NCBI RefSeq assembly: GCF_036370855.1
Contig: NC_088099.1
Span: 90,211,820 to 90,275,819, forward strand
Source: Dromaius novaehollandiae
Lineage: Eukaryota; Chordata; Aves; Casuariiformes; Dromaiidae
DNA length: 64,000 nt
Direction of reading: 5' to 3'
In this document: piece after piece, positions 39,467 to 50,590 of the stretch
How the letters are laid out: every line of letters begins with the position of its first letter
How positions within the stretch are numbered: position 1 is the stretch's first letter
Notes under the pieces: model-generated
The model's input: the letters and a program-made list of their open reading frames with translations, nothing else
Told to the model about the DNA's origin: nothing
Database searches by the model: none
Made by a program: the position numbers and the translations under genes

Positions 39467-42362
39467 AGCTAAAGCTGGAAAGAAGAGAGTTAACAAAAAA
39501 AGCCATAGAAACCTAGCTTAAAGTACCACAAAATTTTCTCTAGCAGGGGATAGGAAGTCATTTTTGTGTTCAATGATATGAAGTCGTTAAAGATATAATT
39601 TTGTCTTTTTTATAATCTGGGTCCCGGACATGGTTTTTCAAACATGTCTTCCTCATGTGTAAAAAGAAATTGCCACTCTCCCTCTCCATCCCCACCATGT
39701 CCACATTTCTAAAGATTAAAAAAACACTACTACTACTACTACCGCCACTAACTTAATCTCTGAATGGTGAAATTACCTTCTGTGTAGAAAATCTGCAGCT
39801 TTTACCATGCTTACAACTTCATCAAAAGATTTTAAAAGATATTTACATTGCCTAATGAAGCAGACAGTCATTCGAAGGGATTTTTGAAAGTTTTTGTATT
39901 AGTTTAGTATAATGAATTTCCTACCTCATATGTAACTTGCACCAGTAGTTACCTAACAGTCTTTGACCATCTGTCCCAGTTCTTTTCGAGACCTGTATTC
40001 TCAGCATAGAATTTAAATGAAAAATAATACATTTGTGTGCTGGTGGCTGTTCCCACATGGGTGAATTTCATTTACATGGATAAACTGGAAAATACATTAA
40101 TTAATAATAAAACAACAATATTGTTCAGAATTTCAAAATTCAGACATCAGCATATTATATGTTATTTTTGAAACTGAGTTGATTTTAATGGAGTCCCTGC
40201 TCTCTTAAAGCTGTTTGCACATATGTGAGAAGCCCTTATTTTGTCAGAGAATAGATTGCTATGCATTGCAGACACAGTAGATATTTCAACAAGTGCTACA
40301 ACAAAGATCATTACAAGTCCTTGCTAAATCTTCTGACTTACATACAAGCAAAGATGCTTAGGACTCTGGACTACAAAGAGGGGTTGCAAAGTCATTTTAG
40401 CAAAAAAAAAAGCATAGAAAGTAATTCTATATCTTGCTAGGGAATATTGCGCTATTAACATCTATTTACCACTAAATCAGCTTCTGGAATGCTTTTCCCA
40501 ATGACTCAATGTATCATTTGGACAGAGCTCCCAGTAGCATGCTAAATATACCTAGCTCTTCAATAGGACTTTCTTCTGAAATTTACTGTTACCCTGTCCC
40601 ATGATGTAACAAATCTCCAGTAGTGAGAACAGCATGCGTTACTACGAGGTTAGCTAATGTTTGGTTTCAGCCTCTGCCCTACTGATGATATTGGTAGAAT
40701 GTGTTATGGTCAAATGCCTCTCCTAAAACTGTATTTCAAAATGTTTGAGATGATACAGCATAGCTATACATCTCAGAGTTCAGCAGCATGTTAGCAAGAT
40801 GGGAACTGAAGTGGCAAGTTAAGTGCTACAGCATAAAATAGCTGTTAAAACAGGAACTGAAAGTCTTTTCTGTTCACTGCGTTTAGTGTAAATCTGGTGT
40901 GACATTCATATTTGTGCCCTGAATGAGCACAACTAAAGCTCTTAATGTTTAAGTGTGTTCATTTAAAAAAATATATATATTGAAGAATGGGGGTAGGAGA
41001 GATCATTGTTGTGGTCATTACAATGACGACAACGACAACAACAAAGATCATTACAATCTTTCTATGTTTATGGAAGGCAGAATCATTTGTAAATAGGACC
41101 ATTGCAGCTTATTAGTGCAGTTGGTACTGTCAGAGAGGCCTCGTAGGCATTATGCAAAGGCAGAAATATCTGTGCGTGTGATCACTACAAGCATCTGAAT
41201 CTTTTCACATACAGACATGGTTGGTTGCACGTGGCTGGTGGTGTTTTCATTATCTTACATATAATGTCTCTCTTGTCTGGGAAATATTTGCTCGCTGGTG
41301 ATACTGACCACCCTTTGCTGGATATCTGTGTTTGTTTTTCTGTTGTTAAATTTCATTTCTTTGTCTGCCAGTAAGGTAAATAAATCTGTCATTTTTTTTT
41401 TTAAACTCGATCTATATTTGGTACATCCTTCCAGATCCAACAGCCACTAAAATCAAAGAAAAAAACTTCTTCTGTTTTAAGAAGAAACAAATCAAGCCCG
41501 TACCATTCAAAAGTCATGTGTCAATTGCATGTAGAAAAAGAAAAAAAGAAAAAAGCAACAGTAACATATGAAGTAGACATGTGCTATGCCTCATGAGGTA
41601 TACTGTTACTGTCAAAATTTTGAATGTATAAAAATTTCTTCAAAGATTATGTTAGTTTGCATTTTACGTCCTACAAAAGAAATATCAAAAGGTCTGTTTC
41701 TACCAAGTAGATCATGTATAAGTACCTCAAAATACCTTGCTTCTCTCAGAGATTGTAAAACAAGTTCTCATTTGCAGAGCGCTGTATACAAGTACACCGT
41801 AGAGGAATTAAATGCTGCAACATCTGTGGGAAAGCTATGAGCTACTGGAAAGTATGCCAATGTTCCTCCAAGTACACGTGAGAGAATAAAAAAACACATT
41901 GCTCTCTTCCTGCAGAATAACTGTGTAGCTCAGATGAAGACTGAACACACATACATATGCAACTGTTGGCAATTTAAAGCAGTTATTCTGTCAGAGTGAA
42001 TTCAGCCCTGCTCACAAGGCCTGAATGTAGCTCATTCATTGTACAAACTTTAAGTAGTTTACAAGCATAATGCGCACAGATGAGTATGTACTGCTTCTAG
42101 TACTCTGTTGATACCAGCGATGCTAAAGGGAACACTCGTCATTTGGAAGGATAAATCTAGTGTATCTATTTTGCTCTTCAGAATCAGGTAAGAGTTTGGT
42201 CTGCCCATATTCCAAGCTGACTGATAAGGTAAATGGTTGTGATTAATTAGGAAAACGGTGAGTTCTGCTGAGTTACTACCAGTCCTCTACAATCGCCTTT
42301 AAGTTGGTCTGGTCTGCAGCTGACAAAAATCATTGATGAATTCAGCTGATATCATAAAATTT

Positions 42363-42432
42363 TATATATATATATATATATGTATGTATACATATGAATA
42401 TACATACATACATATATGTATACACACACACA
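42363..42432. repeat. Compound TA / GTAT / CATA / CA tract
   Basis: About 70 bases of alternating purine-pyrimidine repeats with complementary arms (TATATGTATGTATA facing TATACATACATACATATA), giving strong hairpin or cruciform potential. Confidence 0.85.
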
Positions 42433-44400
42433 AAACCCTGAACTGTAGAGGTTCAAATTCAGTCTGCCATCGCTATTTTGCATATATGTGATATTTCATA
42501 TTTTTAAAATATTTGTAAAGTTCCATAGAAGTACAAAGAATTAAAGTTAGACTAGCATATGTGTGGAAACTGTGTAGCAACACCAATTTGTTTCCTTATG
42601 CACCTTTCACTAGGCCTTCACTAGGATGGTGGCCTTGCAAAGTGTGATGAGATGCACAGAACAACTATGTACTTCTTATTACAAAACTACCGACTCAAAT
42701 GGAATTGCAGCCAGAAGCTGGTACCCAAGGCCCTCTGAATCCCATTCTCCAAAATGTTGCTTTTGACAGCTATGCCAACTTCTTTAGACAACAATGATTT
42801 AGCTATTGGTCTTTGAACTTTGTTGCTATTGTAACTATAAGAAGATCATTAAGGATCTCATTTGTTTTAGAACTGCATGGAATAGACAGGAGACATTGCG
42901 CTTTTCTGATGTGCAATTGTGAATTTGGAAGGAGTGTATTCACAGGGAAGCTACCATTTCCTTATATTCTTCTGTGGGCTTTGCACAGGCATCAGAAAAT
43001 TTTTGTGAAGCTTTCTGGCCTTTTAAGTGTTTTACAGGTTCAGATTACATAAAGCACCTGGACATCCTTTCACCATCTTCCAGAAGTTCAGGATTTTCTT
43101 TGGAAGTCTCCTTCCCAAGTAGCAGTTTGTCCTTACCTACTCTGCATTATGAAAGATGCTGTTATCACAGCCTAAGGTTGTATGATTGCAGGCAGCGGCT
43201 GCTTTATATTAAAGTGTGCAAGTGAGGATCCCTTTAGATCTTATATTGCCTCATATGTGACCAGGGATAAGGTAGCTTTTAGCAGGGATTTGCATTAATA
43301 AAAAAGCTTTAGGATTTCACTTCAAAGGGAAATGTCAATGAAAGCATATCCTGTCTTAGTTGCATTGGTAGCAGAATATTAACATCATTGATGTAAAAGT
43401 TTATATAGCTAGAGGCTGAACTCTCTGTCTCTCAGTAGAGAAAAAATAATTCTGAGACCATGTCAGAAGACTGCAGCACTGAAAATATAAAGATACTGAA
43501 ATGAGGAGTGCCTCTTTCTCAGGAGCAGTAAGCATGTAGAGCACACTCATTTTCAAATTGGAAAATCTATTATTAAAAAGGATACTATTTAATGTATGAA
43601 TTCTAGGCAGGCGTTAATGTAGAAATAAATATCTTACTCATTATGCACTAGCTTTTGCAAGCTTTACTAGTGCTAAGTATTATTTTATACTGCAAATATG
43701 ACTATCGATTTCAGCAAAACAACTCCATAGTGTAGCTTACTACTGCTTGAGGGACAGAAAAATCTGACTGTGTGAAGTATAACCTATCAAATACAATTAC
43801 ACAGTAAAACAGATGATTTCATTGACGCTAGTCCATAGGAACATCCAATTTGCAAGGAGTGAGTGAAGAGATTTTTGAGTGTAGAGTCCTTTTTGTTTGA
43901 AAGTAGGAAGAATGGGTTGTCAGTCTTTTGGAACAGAGCACAGTGAGAAGATATCTGTATTTGTTTTCCTACTGTTCCAAACAGTTAAGGGATTTTAATT
44001 TTTCTGTTGCATGTAATATAAGCCAATATGAATATCATTCACTTACTTTATGAGATTTTTAGTGACATATAATTCTCAGCCAGGTGTTCCTCAAACACTT
44101 AAACAAATTAATCAGTGTTCTGAAATCCTGAAAATTATTACAAAACAAGATGATATTTTAAAAGTATTTGTCTGGAGATCTTTTAGGAGAGCTGGAGCAT
44201 TTCAGCTTTACTCTTACCTTTACCAAGAATGCTAGGAACTTAGCCTTGAACACAATATATGAATGAATCTTAGCTATTAACTTGTGTCAAGTTTTTGTGC
44301 TTAATGAATATGCCAGGTGCATTGGTATAATCACAAGTGAGGTTAATATTGCTGGCACAGTGAAGGGACATTGTTTAATTGTTTCCATGGTTTTATTCAC

Positions 44401-44401
<1 letters not shown>

Positions 44402-44438
<37 letters not shown>
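44402..44438 (+). repeat. Poly-A tract, 37 A
   Basis: A pure run of 37 A. As with the 13.8-kb tract, no processed gene or polyadenylation signal was recognised just upstream, so I leave its origin open. Confidence 0.9.
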
Positions 44439-44439
<1 letters not shown>

Positions 44440-45275
44440 CGTGGTCTGGGAATCCACAAAGCAACTTTTGATAAAGCTGAATAGAAGTGTTACTGACTCT
44501 CTCTAGCTCATTCATATATCTAGTGTCAAGATCAAGAGATAGAATAAAGACATCAGTTTCTGTTGTGTTCCGATAATATTATAAAAAGAGTTGCTGAATG
44601 TGAATCCAGGCACCATTAATAGTTGATCAGTCTCCCCAGCAAGGAAAGAGTATCTTTTTTGACAACAGGCCCTTCTGACAACATGAGGGGAAGTCTTGGT
44701 AAAATATTACAGCCAAATTAGCATCCCACTTGCCGTGATAAATGCAGCCCTTTCTGTACAATGATTGTAGTTTCTTAGAGAGTGTGTTTGGAGGTGCATT
44801 TTTGAATTTTTTGTGAACAAACGATCACTGTAAAGAGGGCAAGTAGTCATATGCCTATTCAGTAGGATGTAAGAGAGGTGCTCGTGTGCTTTGTCAGTAC
44901 CAGCTGGATTCTCTGCCTGGGTGAATTTGACTGTGATTAAGGATTTTATGAAGAATGTATTTTCTCAAATAAGATGGAAACTGCAACCTGACGGGCTAAC
45001 CCACTGGCCTGTAAAAAGCACCATTTGTTGAAAGATTTTATTTTTGTGAGGATTTCCAGCCTTTTAAGTGATATTAAAGAATCACTGATAGAGTTATATT
45101 TAAGATGAACCAGAGGATGCTGTTGACTGATTGGATCACTTTCCTGTACAAGATATAGGGAACAGACCCCAAAAAAGAGTACAGGCGCCTAGGGAGGATA
45201 TTTGGAAGAATTCTGTTGCTTGTGTCTAGAATCATGATGAAAAGATCTTGCTCAACAACTATTAAGAAGGACCTA

Positions 45276-45364
45276 CATTTTATTTTATTTTATTTTATTT
45301 TATTTTATTTTATTTTATTTTATTTTATTTCTTTACTTTACTTTACTTTACTTTACTTTATTTT
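45276..45364 (+). repeat. Compound (TTTTA)n(TTTAC)n pentanucleotide array
   Basis: About eleven near-perfect TTTTA units followed by about five CTTTA/TTTAC units. The switch of repeat unit within one uninterrupted array suggests a point change that was itself amplified. It is the largest microsatellite in the window and likely polymorphic. Confidence 0.92.
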
Positions 45365-48112
45365 TATCACTGAAGTTTCTCAGGCTTCTACAGTCTTTTA
45401 GACTTCGTTCCCTCCGAAGAATTATTCTTATATTGAGTAGCTTGAGTATTACCTCATGCCTAACCATTGTTAACACTCCTCCAAACAAATGAAGGAAGAC
45501 ATCAGTGATATGTTTGTGAGTCCCTTTGCCCTCTTCTATGTAATTATTTAATCTGTCATCTGGGTACTAGGAAAATCTGTTTCAGTTCCCTTTCTCACCT
45601 GAGAGGATTTGGTCTAGTTACTACAGAATATATACAGCATACAGTCTGGACTGGGGAGACAGACTAACACCCGGGACTCCTCACTTCTAGAAAAGTTTCT
45701 TAGACACTAAGAGCAAGACTCAGATCTCTTAATGGCATCAGGTCTTTTCTTAAGAGGCACCCTGTCAGCAGGAGGGATCCTGGCTAAAATAGTCTTTTGC
45801 CCCACAGTTACAGAACTTTCCTTGGAGATGTAACTGTGAAATCCTATAGACTTAGTGCTAAATGGTATTCTTTGTAAGGTTGTTATTAAACCAGACCACT
45901 TTCTCAAATGTTCCCTAAAATACACACACACAAAAAAAAAAAAATAAAAGTAAATTGCAATTGCTACACAGCAAAATATGATGCCATGAGGAGGTGTTAC
46001 AGGTAGTTTATATACTCTTGGCAAGATGCTCTGGTCTAATTAGTTCTGCTACTATTTTATTGTGCAGTGTGGACATACCTTAGTTTCAATGAATTACTCT
46101 GCATTTCACCCACTAATTCATATATCTTTTTACCCTTTTGACTGGATCTTGGATTGAAAGGAATCTGCCTTCTCCTTAGATACTTCCAAAACAAAAGTAC
46201 TGAAAATCTTTTGGAGTGTGAGACTCATAATTTCATTTGACTCTCATCTACTGCACTAGTTATCATCTGTTCATTTGAATGTATTGTGTCAGTCATATTT
46301 GTGACCTCAATATGATCCTTGATTTTCTTAGTATTAGTTAGATATTTAACTCCAACAGTATTATCTCTCCATGTTCTTATTAAAATCCACTAAAACACCC
46401 AAATCTATGTTCTTTTATCAAACAACATGAATGATGAAATCTGAGACATGCCAAACAATAAATTTACAAACTTGGTATTGATTTTAAAATAACAACAACA
46501 ACAATAAGAAGAAGAAAGTGCTAGGAGTCCTTACTTTGAGATAGTCTCACACAGCAGGATGAGTGCATTGAAATGTTATATCTTGACTTGAAAAGAAGCA
46601 TTCTGAATTTGCCCAACAAAACAAATTTAAACCTTGATCAAGGGAATGTCTGAATACTTTCTTTTGATGAAAATCTTGAAATGTAATGGAATGGCATTAT
46701 TTAGTCAGCATTCTTCAGAAGTTTGATTTCTTGGAAGTATTTTAATGTACTCATGCAATTTGCTGCAAAAATATTGACATGTCAGAATTTCGCTCAGCTT
46801 TCTTTTAAGTTTTTCTGGGTGACATTAAAATGGTGTATTTCTGTTTATAATCATCACCAGAGTTTGTATTGATTTTATGCTGACACTTTTATGTATGGCC
46901 TGCTTCCATAGATAAGCTCTGTTGCAGATTTCTTTGTATGTTACTAACATTTTATTATTCTAAAATTAAAGAAATTTTCTTTAGCATATAAGTTGCACCT
47001 ATCTTATTAAATCTCATTCTGGTTTCATCTGACAGAATGTATTTGGGGAACCTAAGTCTTCTGCTTCAGTGTGTTTATTTTACCATTCAGTGAGTGCTAA
47101 CTCTAGGCGTAGCAGCTCTAGGCATAACTATGATGGTGTAACAGCTGTTTCTCCAAAAGCGGTTCTTGTAAGAGTGGTTCAGCTGTAAGCCCCAATCGAT
47201 GGAGACTGAAGCTTAGGCATTCCATGAACCGCTCTTTCAAACTTAATGTACATGTCATCTAAAGTAACACACAAAACAAGTGACATGTGTTGACAAAATC
47301 TCACTGAACAGCATAAGCAGACAGAATGTTTTATGTTTGTCTTTTGGATCAATCCTGATGTCTAGAAATGTATTGTTTATACTAAAATATTAATCGAACA
47401 GTTTGACAATTTTCAGATTATAGGTAAATTGCAAATGTCTGAAAATTCAATACATGTGAATGGATACATGATAATGTTCCTGTTCTTTGACTACATTACA
47501 TTATTTTTAACAAATAAGTAATAATAGAATGCTAATATGGATTCACACTTTCAAAATTGCTGATATTTTCATGAATAGTAGCAGCTGTTGAAATATACCT
47601 AATTGCAATTATCACTTATCAAGAGTAGCATATTGAAATCAAGTGGTTTATATGCAAGCACATTTGCAGAGCATTTTCATTCTATTTTTTCTTTTCACTA
47701 TTGAGCTGAGTTTGCTTTATCTTAATGCACATTAATGCTGGACTTGATATAGTTTAAATGGAATACATTGTGATGTAATAAAATATGTCTTCATTAAAAA
47801 AATTGGAAGAGCAAAGAAGTTGTAGAATTAAACTTTTGCCTTAGATAGATTTTGCTGATTAGATATATTGTCTGTCACGGCAGGTATGTCATGTATTATG
47901 TGGGAGATACCGGATCAAATAAATTACTTACTACATCAAATAAATCATCTAGTAAAACATACTGTATTAATATTAAATCAAATATGTTTAAGAATTCTGA
48001 AGCCTACAGGTACTTAGAAAGATTTTCTTTTCTAAGTCTTTATTTAGATTCACTTCACTAAACATGCAAGGTATGCACCATCTGCTGAAAGGCAAAAATA
48101 TTCCATCGACAG

Positions 48113-48156
48113 CTTTTCTTTTCTTTTCTTCTCTTTTGTTTTGTTTTGTTTTGTTC
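48113..48156 (+). repeat. (TTTTC)n to (TTTTG)n tract
   Basis: Several TTTTC units change to five TTTTG units within about 44 bases. Confidence 0.85.
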
Positions 48157-48544
48157 TGACTGCTTTATCAGCTCTGATACTGAAATAGCAGAATGGTGGC
48201 ATGCTTAGTATTGGTAAGTTGTCTTACACTCTTTAATTGTGGCAGAAGAGGGTTTATTAGCGAGGAGTATAATGACACTAACATTTATATGATGACTGCA
48301 ATGTGGATCATTGCAATGTCTGCTTATTCTGACTCCCAATGAAAGGCAGCTTCCTATTACATACGCATTGAAGTCTTTGCTTTTTACTGTCACTGACAAT
48401 TTTCTTACTTTAATCTGCATAATATCTGCTTAGAATTTATCTTGTTATACACACCTAGTGTCCAAATGTTAGCTGTCCCAGTCTTTTGCTGTGACATGTT
48501 TTAATTTTGTTTGGTTGTTTGGTTGTTTAAAAAACTGTCTTTTA

Positions 48545-48592
48545 CGTTGTTTTTGCTTGTCTTGTTTACATTGTTTTTCCTTGTCTTGTTTA
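48545..48592 (+). repeat. 24-bp tandem duplication
   Basis: Two adjacent 24-base units (starting CGTTGTTTTTG and CATTGTTTTTC) share the ending CTTGTCTTGTTTA. It explains the Lys/Gln-rich 85-codon frame on the opposite strand, which is therefore not treated as a gene. Confidence 0.85.
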
Positions 48593-49741
48593 TCCTTTGG
48601 AGTTGCCATCATTTTGTCTTGACATTGATCTTGGAGAAACTCATATATTATGAATGGAAGCTGTTTATAGCAGAATTCTGTAATAGATCTTACTGATAAT
48701 TCTGGACCAGTTATGGCACAGTTCACAGTGTTGTGTCTAGTTACATTAATGGTGTTTTTGCACCTGTTTTAACTTTAAGCAGGAGCTGTGCTGTGTAAAT
48801 TGAGTCTTTCATGGTTGCCTGAACAAGGAACTGTGCCGTGAAGGCCTGAGCATATAGCAGTCATGATAAAACTTTGGTGAGATTGAGAGAAAGGTACATG
48901 TAGCTGGCTTTCTCATCTTTTTGACCCATTATCAGCCATTTTTCTTCCCATTCTTACGTAGGAATATACGTTGGTTTAGACAATGGAGTTCAGTGAGGCT
49001 TTGTTCTCTCAAGTGTGTGATCTCCCAAAAGTGTACCATCTCATCCAACTTCAGCATTTCACGTTCTATGTTATACCTCTTTCTTCATAAACAGAATAAG
49101 AATGTGTGAAGAGCAATGGCAGAACTCTGCAGATGCAAATAAAAGTGCGGGTTTTAAAAATATCCCAATCCAGTTAGTATTACTTTGCTGCAGAGAGCAC
49201 AAGGCAAGACGAGGAACATTTGGAACTAAATGAGCACAAAAAGAAGGGCCAAAAAGTGTTTCTTAGAGAGCTGTTTGCAAAATTATTATTTCCCTTGCAC
49301 TCTTGATAGCCTTTTACTTGACTTCAGGTATGATTAAATTTTGCCCTTTGCAAAATCTTCATCCTGAAAATCCACGTAGGTAAATGGCTGGCATTTTTTA
49401 TCAGTAAGCGATGACAAGATACCTGTCACTTTACGCAGGACACCTAATATGCATCTTGTCTTTTCAGTGAAAAAAGAAGTGGAATTACAGAGCCAGACAT
49501 GCACCCTGTTGCTTCTCATTATAATTTTAAAATGTCCCAAATTTAGGAACAAAACATTTTAGACTCTATCATTTACTTATCTGTACTTTACCACCACAGC
49601 CCCAGACCCTACATGTCACTGCGCTGCTTGTACAGAACCATTTGGTTAAAGGGACTTGATGACTATACAGCAAAACATAAACTGTATTCAAATATGTAAT
49701 ATTTTTAAATGTTTATCACATTTAGCTATTTTGTCTTTTGC

Positions 49742-49781
49742 TTAAAGTATCTTGATCTAAGTTAAAGTATCTGGATCTAAG
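49742..49781 (+). repeat. 20-bp tandem duplication
   Basis: Two adjacent copies of TTAAAGTATCT(T/G)GATCTAAG differ at one base, so the duplication is recent relative to the surrounding repeats. Confidence 0.9.
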
Positions 49782-49953
49782 TTTTAAATAAATTCAGTGA
49801 GTCTTTTTCTGTGAATATTCTCTGATGGGAATGAAAACTTTGTATTTCAGGCCACCAAGAAGTCTATGAAATTGTATGAAATTGTATTTTTTCTTCAGCA
49901 AGCTTTGAAGCTACAGTGAGCTAACCTGTTCATGGCATCCCTTAGTGGGCTGA

Positions 49954-50590
49954 ATGTTTTCCTTTTCCTACAGGAATCAGGAGCAGAAGACACTTTCTGT
50001 GCTGATACTGGAGCCAGCGAGTCCCCTCCAGCACAAGAGGAGCCTGGAAAAGCGTCTCTGTGGAACTGCCAGAGGTAGGCAGAAAACCAAGCAGCTGCAC
50101 TCACAAGCGATTTCCCTGGGCTATGGCAAGAAGGATCACTTGACTTGGAACTGCACAGCTCTTCCAAGGGGGGAGCTCCTTTAAAAGATTTCAGGTGACA
50201 GACCTGACTCCAAGATACCACAGAAGAGCAGAGGTTTTGCGTCAGAGGAACGTGACCTGTCATCCGGTGAAAGGAGTCCTTTTCTCTTCTCTTCTCCTGT
50301 CCCCTCCTTATGGGGTTGGTTCAGCATAATGCTTACATTGCGTGTGCCTTTTCTTAGCGCAAGCATGGGGTTGTCATTACAGTACTTGCTAATATGAGCA
50401 GAGCAAGGAGTACCACATGCCAGAAGGAAGCAGGGCCTCCAGCAGCCCTGCCAGCATCTACATGTGTGGTACTGCTGCTGCCCAACTTACCAAGGGAGAT
50501 TTGGCTTCCAGATGTCGTCTTCAGGTTATTTTATGCAAACATACCAAGGCACAGGTCCAGGTGGCCAACTGAAGAGTGTTCAAGGTAAGT
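49954..50590 (+). pseudogene. Degraded endogenous retrovirus fragment (gag NC / dUTPase-like)
   Basis: This looks like a decayed piece of a class II (betaretrovirus-like) endogenous virus. In the frame 49954-50184, codons near 50117-50160 keep the spacing of a nucleocapsid CCHC zinc knuckle. The final His and Cys ligands and the Gly-Lys-Lys-Asp-His core are kept, while the first two ligands are replaced by Ser and Tyr, so it cannot bind zinc normally. About 300 bases on, the frame 50394-50588 holds a hydrophobic Ala-Ser-Thr...Val-Val-Leu-Leu-Leu-Pro segment that resembles the start of a retroviral dUTPase. That order matches betaretroviral gag-pro. Frames are broken by stops, and no capsid, protease, polymerase or LTR was found alongside. 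The dUTPase part is much less certain than the zinc knuckle. Described from sequence pattern only, without a search. Confidence 0.4.
49974..50074 (+). other. Alternative reading: possible 101-nt exon
   Basis: This piece is bounded by a strong acceptor (TTTTCCTTTTCCTACAG) and a donor-like GTAGGC. It is open in the frame starting at its first base, with stops just outside both ends (TGA upstream, TAG at the donor). The frame is acidic and includes an Asp-Thr-Gly-Ala string. It overlaps the retroviral-like fragment in a different frame, so at most one reading can be right. The exon reading has no partner exon in the window. Confidence 0.2.

Larger units (their letters stand above)
31746..44401. 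other. Non-coding desert
   Basis: No supported gene in about 12.6 kb. Visible items are a (TA)n(GA)n tract at 38351-38379, a 44-bp tandem duplication at about 39379-39466, a (CTA)n tract at about 39727-39742, a short GAC/AAC hairpin at 41009-41032, and a TA/GTAT/CA tract at 42363-42432. Homeodomain-like TAAT cores are frequent, as expected from base composition. Open frames here do not exceed about 84 codons and show no domains. Confidence 0.6.
44439..49953. other. Non-coding stretch with simple repeats
   Basis: No supported gene. It contains the pentanucleotide array at 45276-45364, a short A run at about 45932-45945, an AAC/AAG tract at about 46493-46516, a TTTTC/TTTTG tract at 48113-48156, and two small tandem duplications near 48545 and 49742. 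The 105-codon minus frame at 45707-46024 runs through the A/CA tract and has no recognisable domain. Confidence 0.6.

Noticed and set aside
41586-41840. 84-codon plus frame with an acceptor-like TTTGCAG near its end
   Set aside because: Upstream pyrimidine tract is weak and no donor, partner exon or polyadenylation signal was seen.
45707-46024. 105-codon minus-strand frame
   Set aside because: Passes through an A/CA tract, has a low-complexity Phe run and no recognisable domain.
48469-48726. Lys/Gln-rich 85-codon minus-strand frame
   Set aside because: The repeat-like protein comes from the 24-bp tandem duplication and nearby T-rich repeats.
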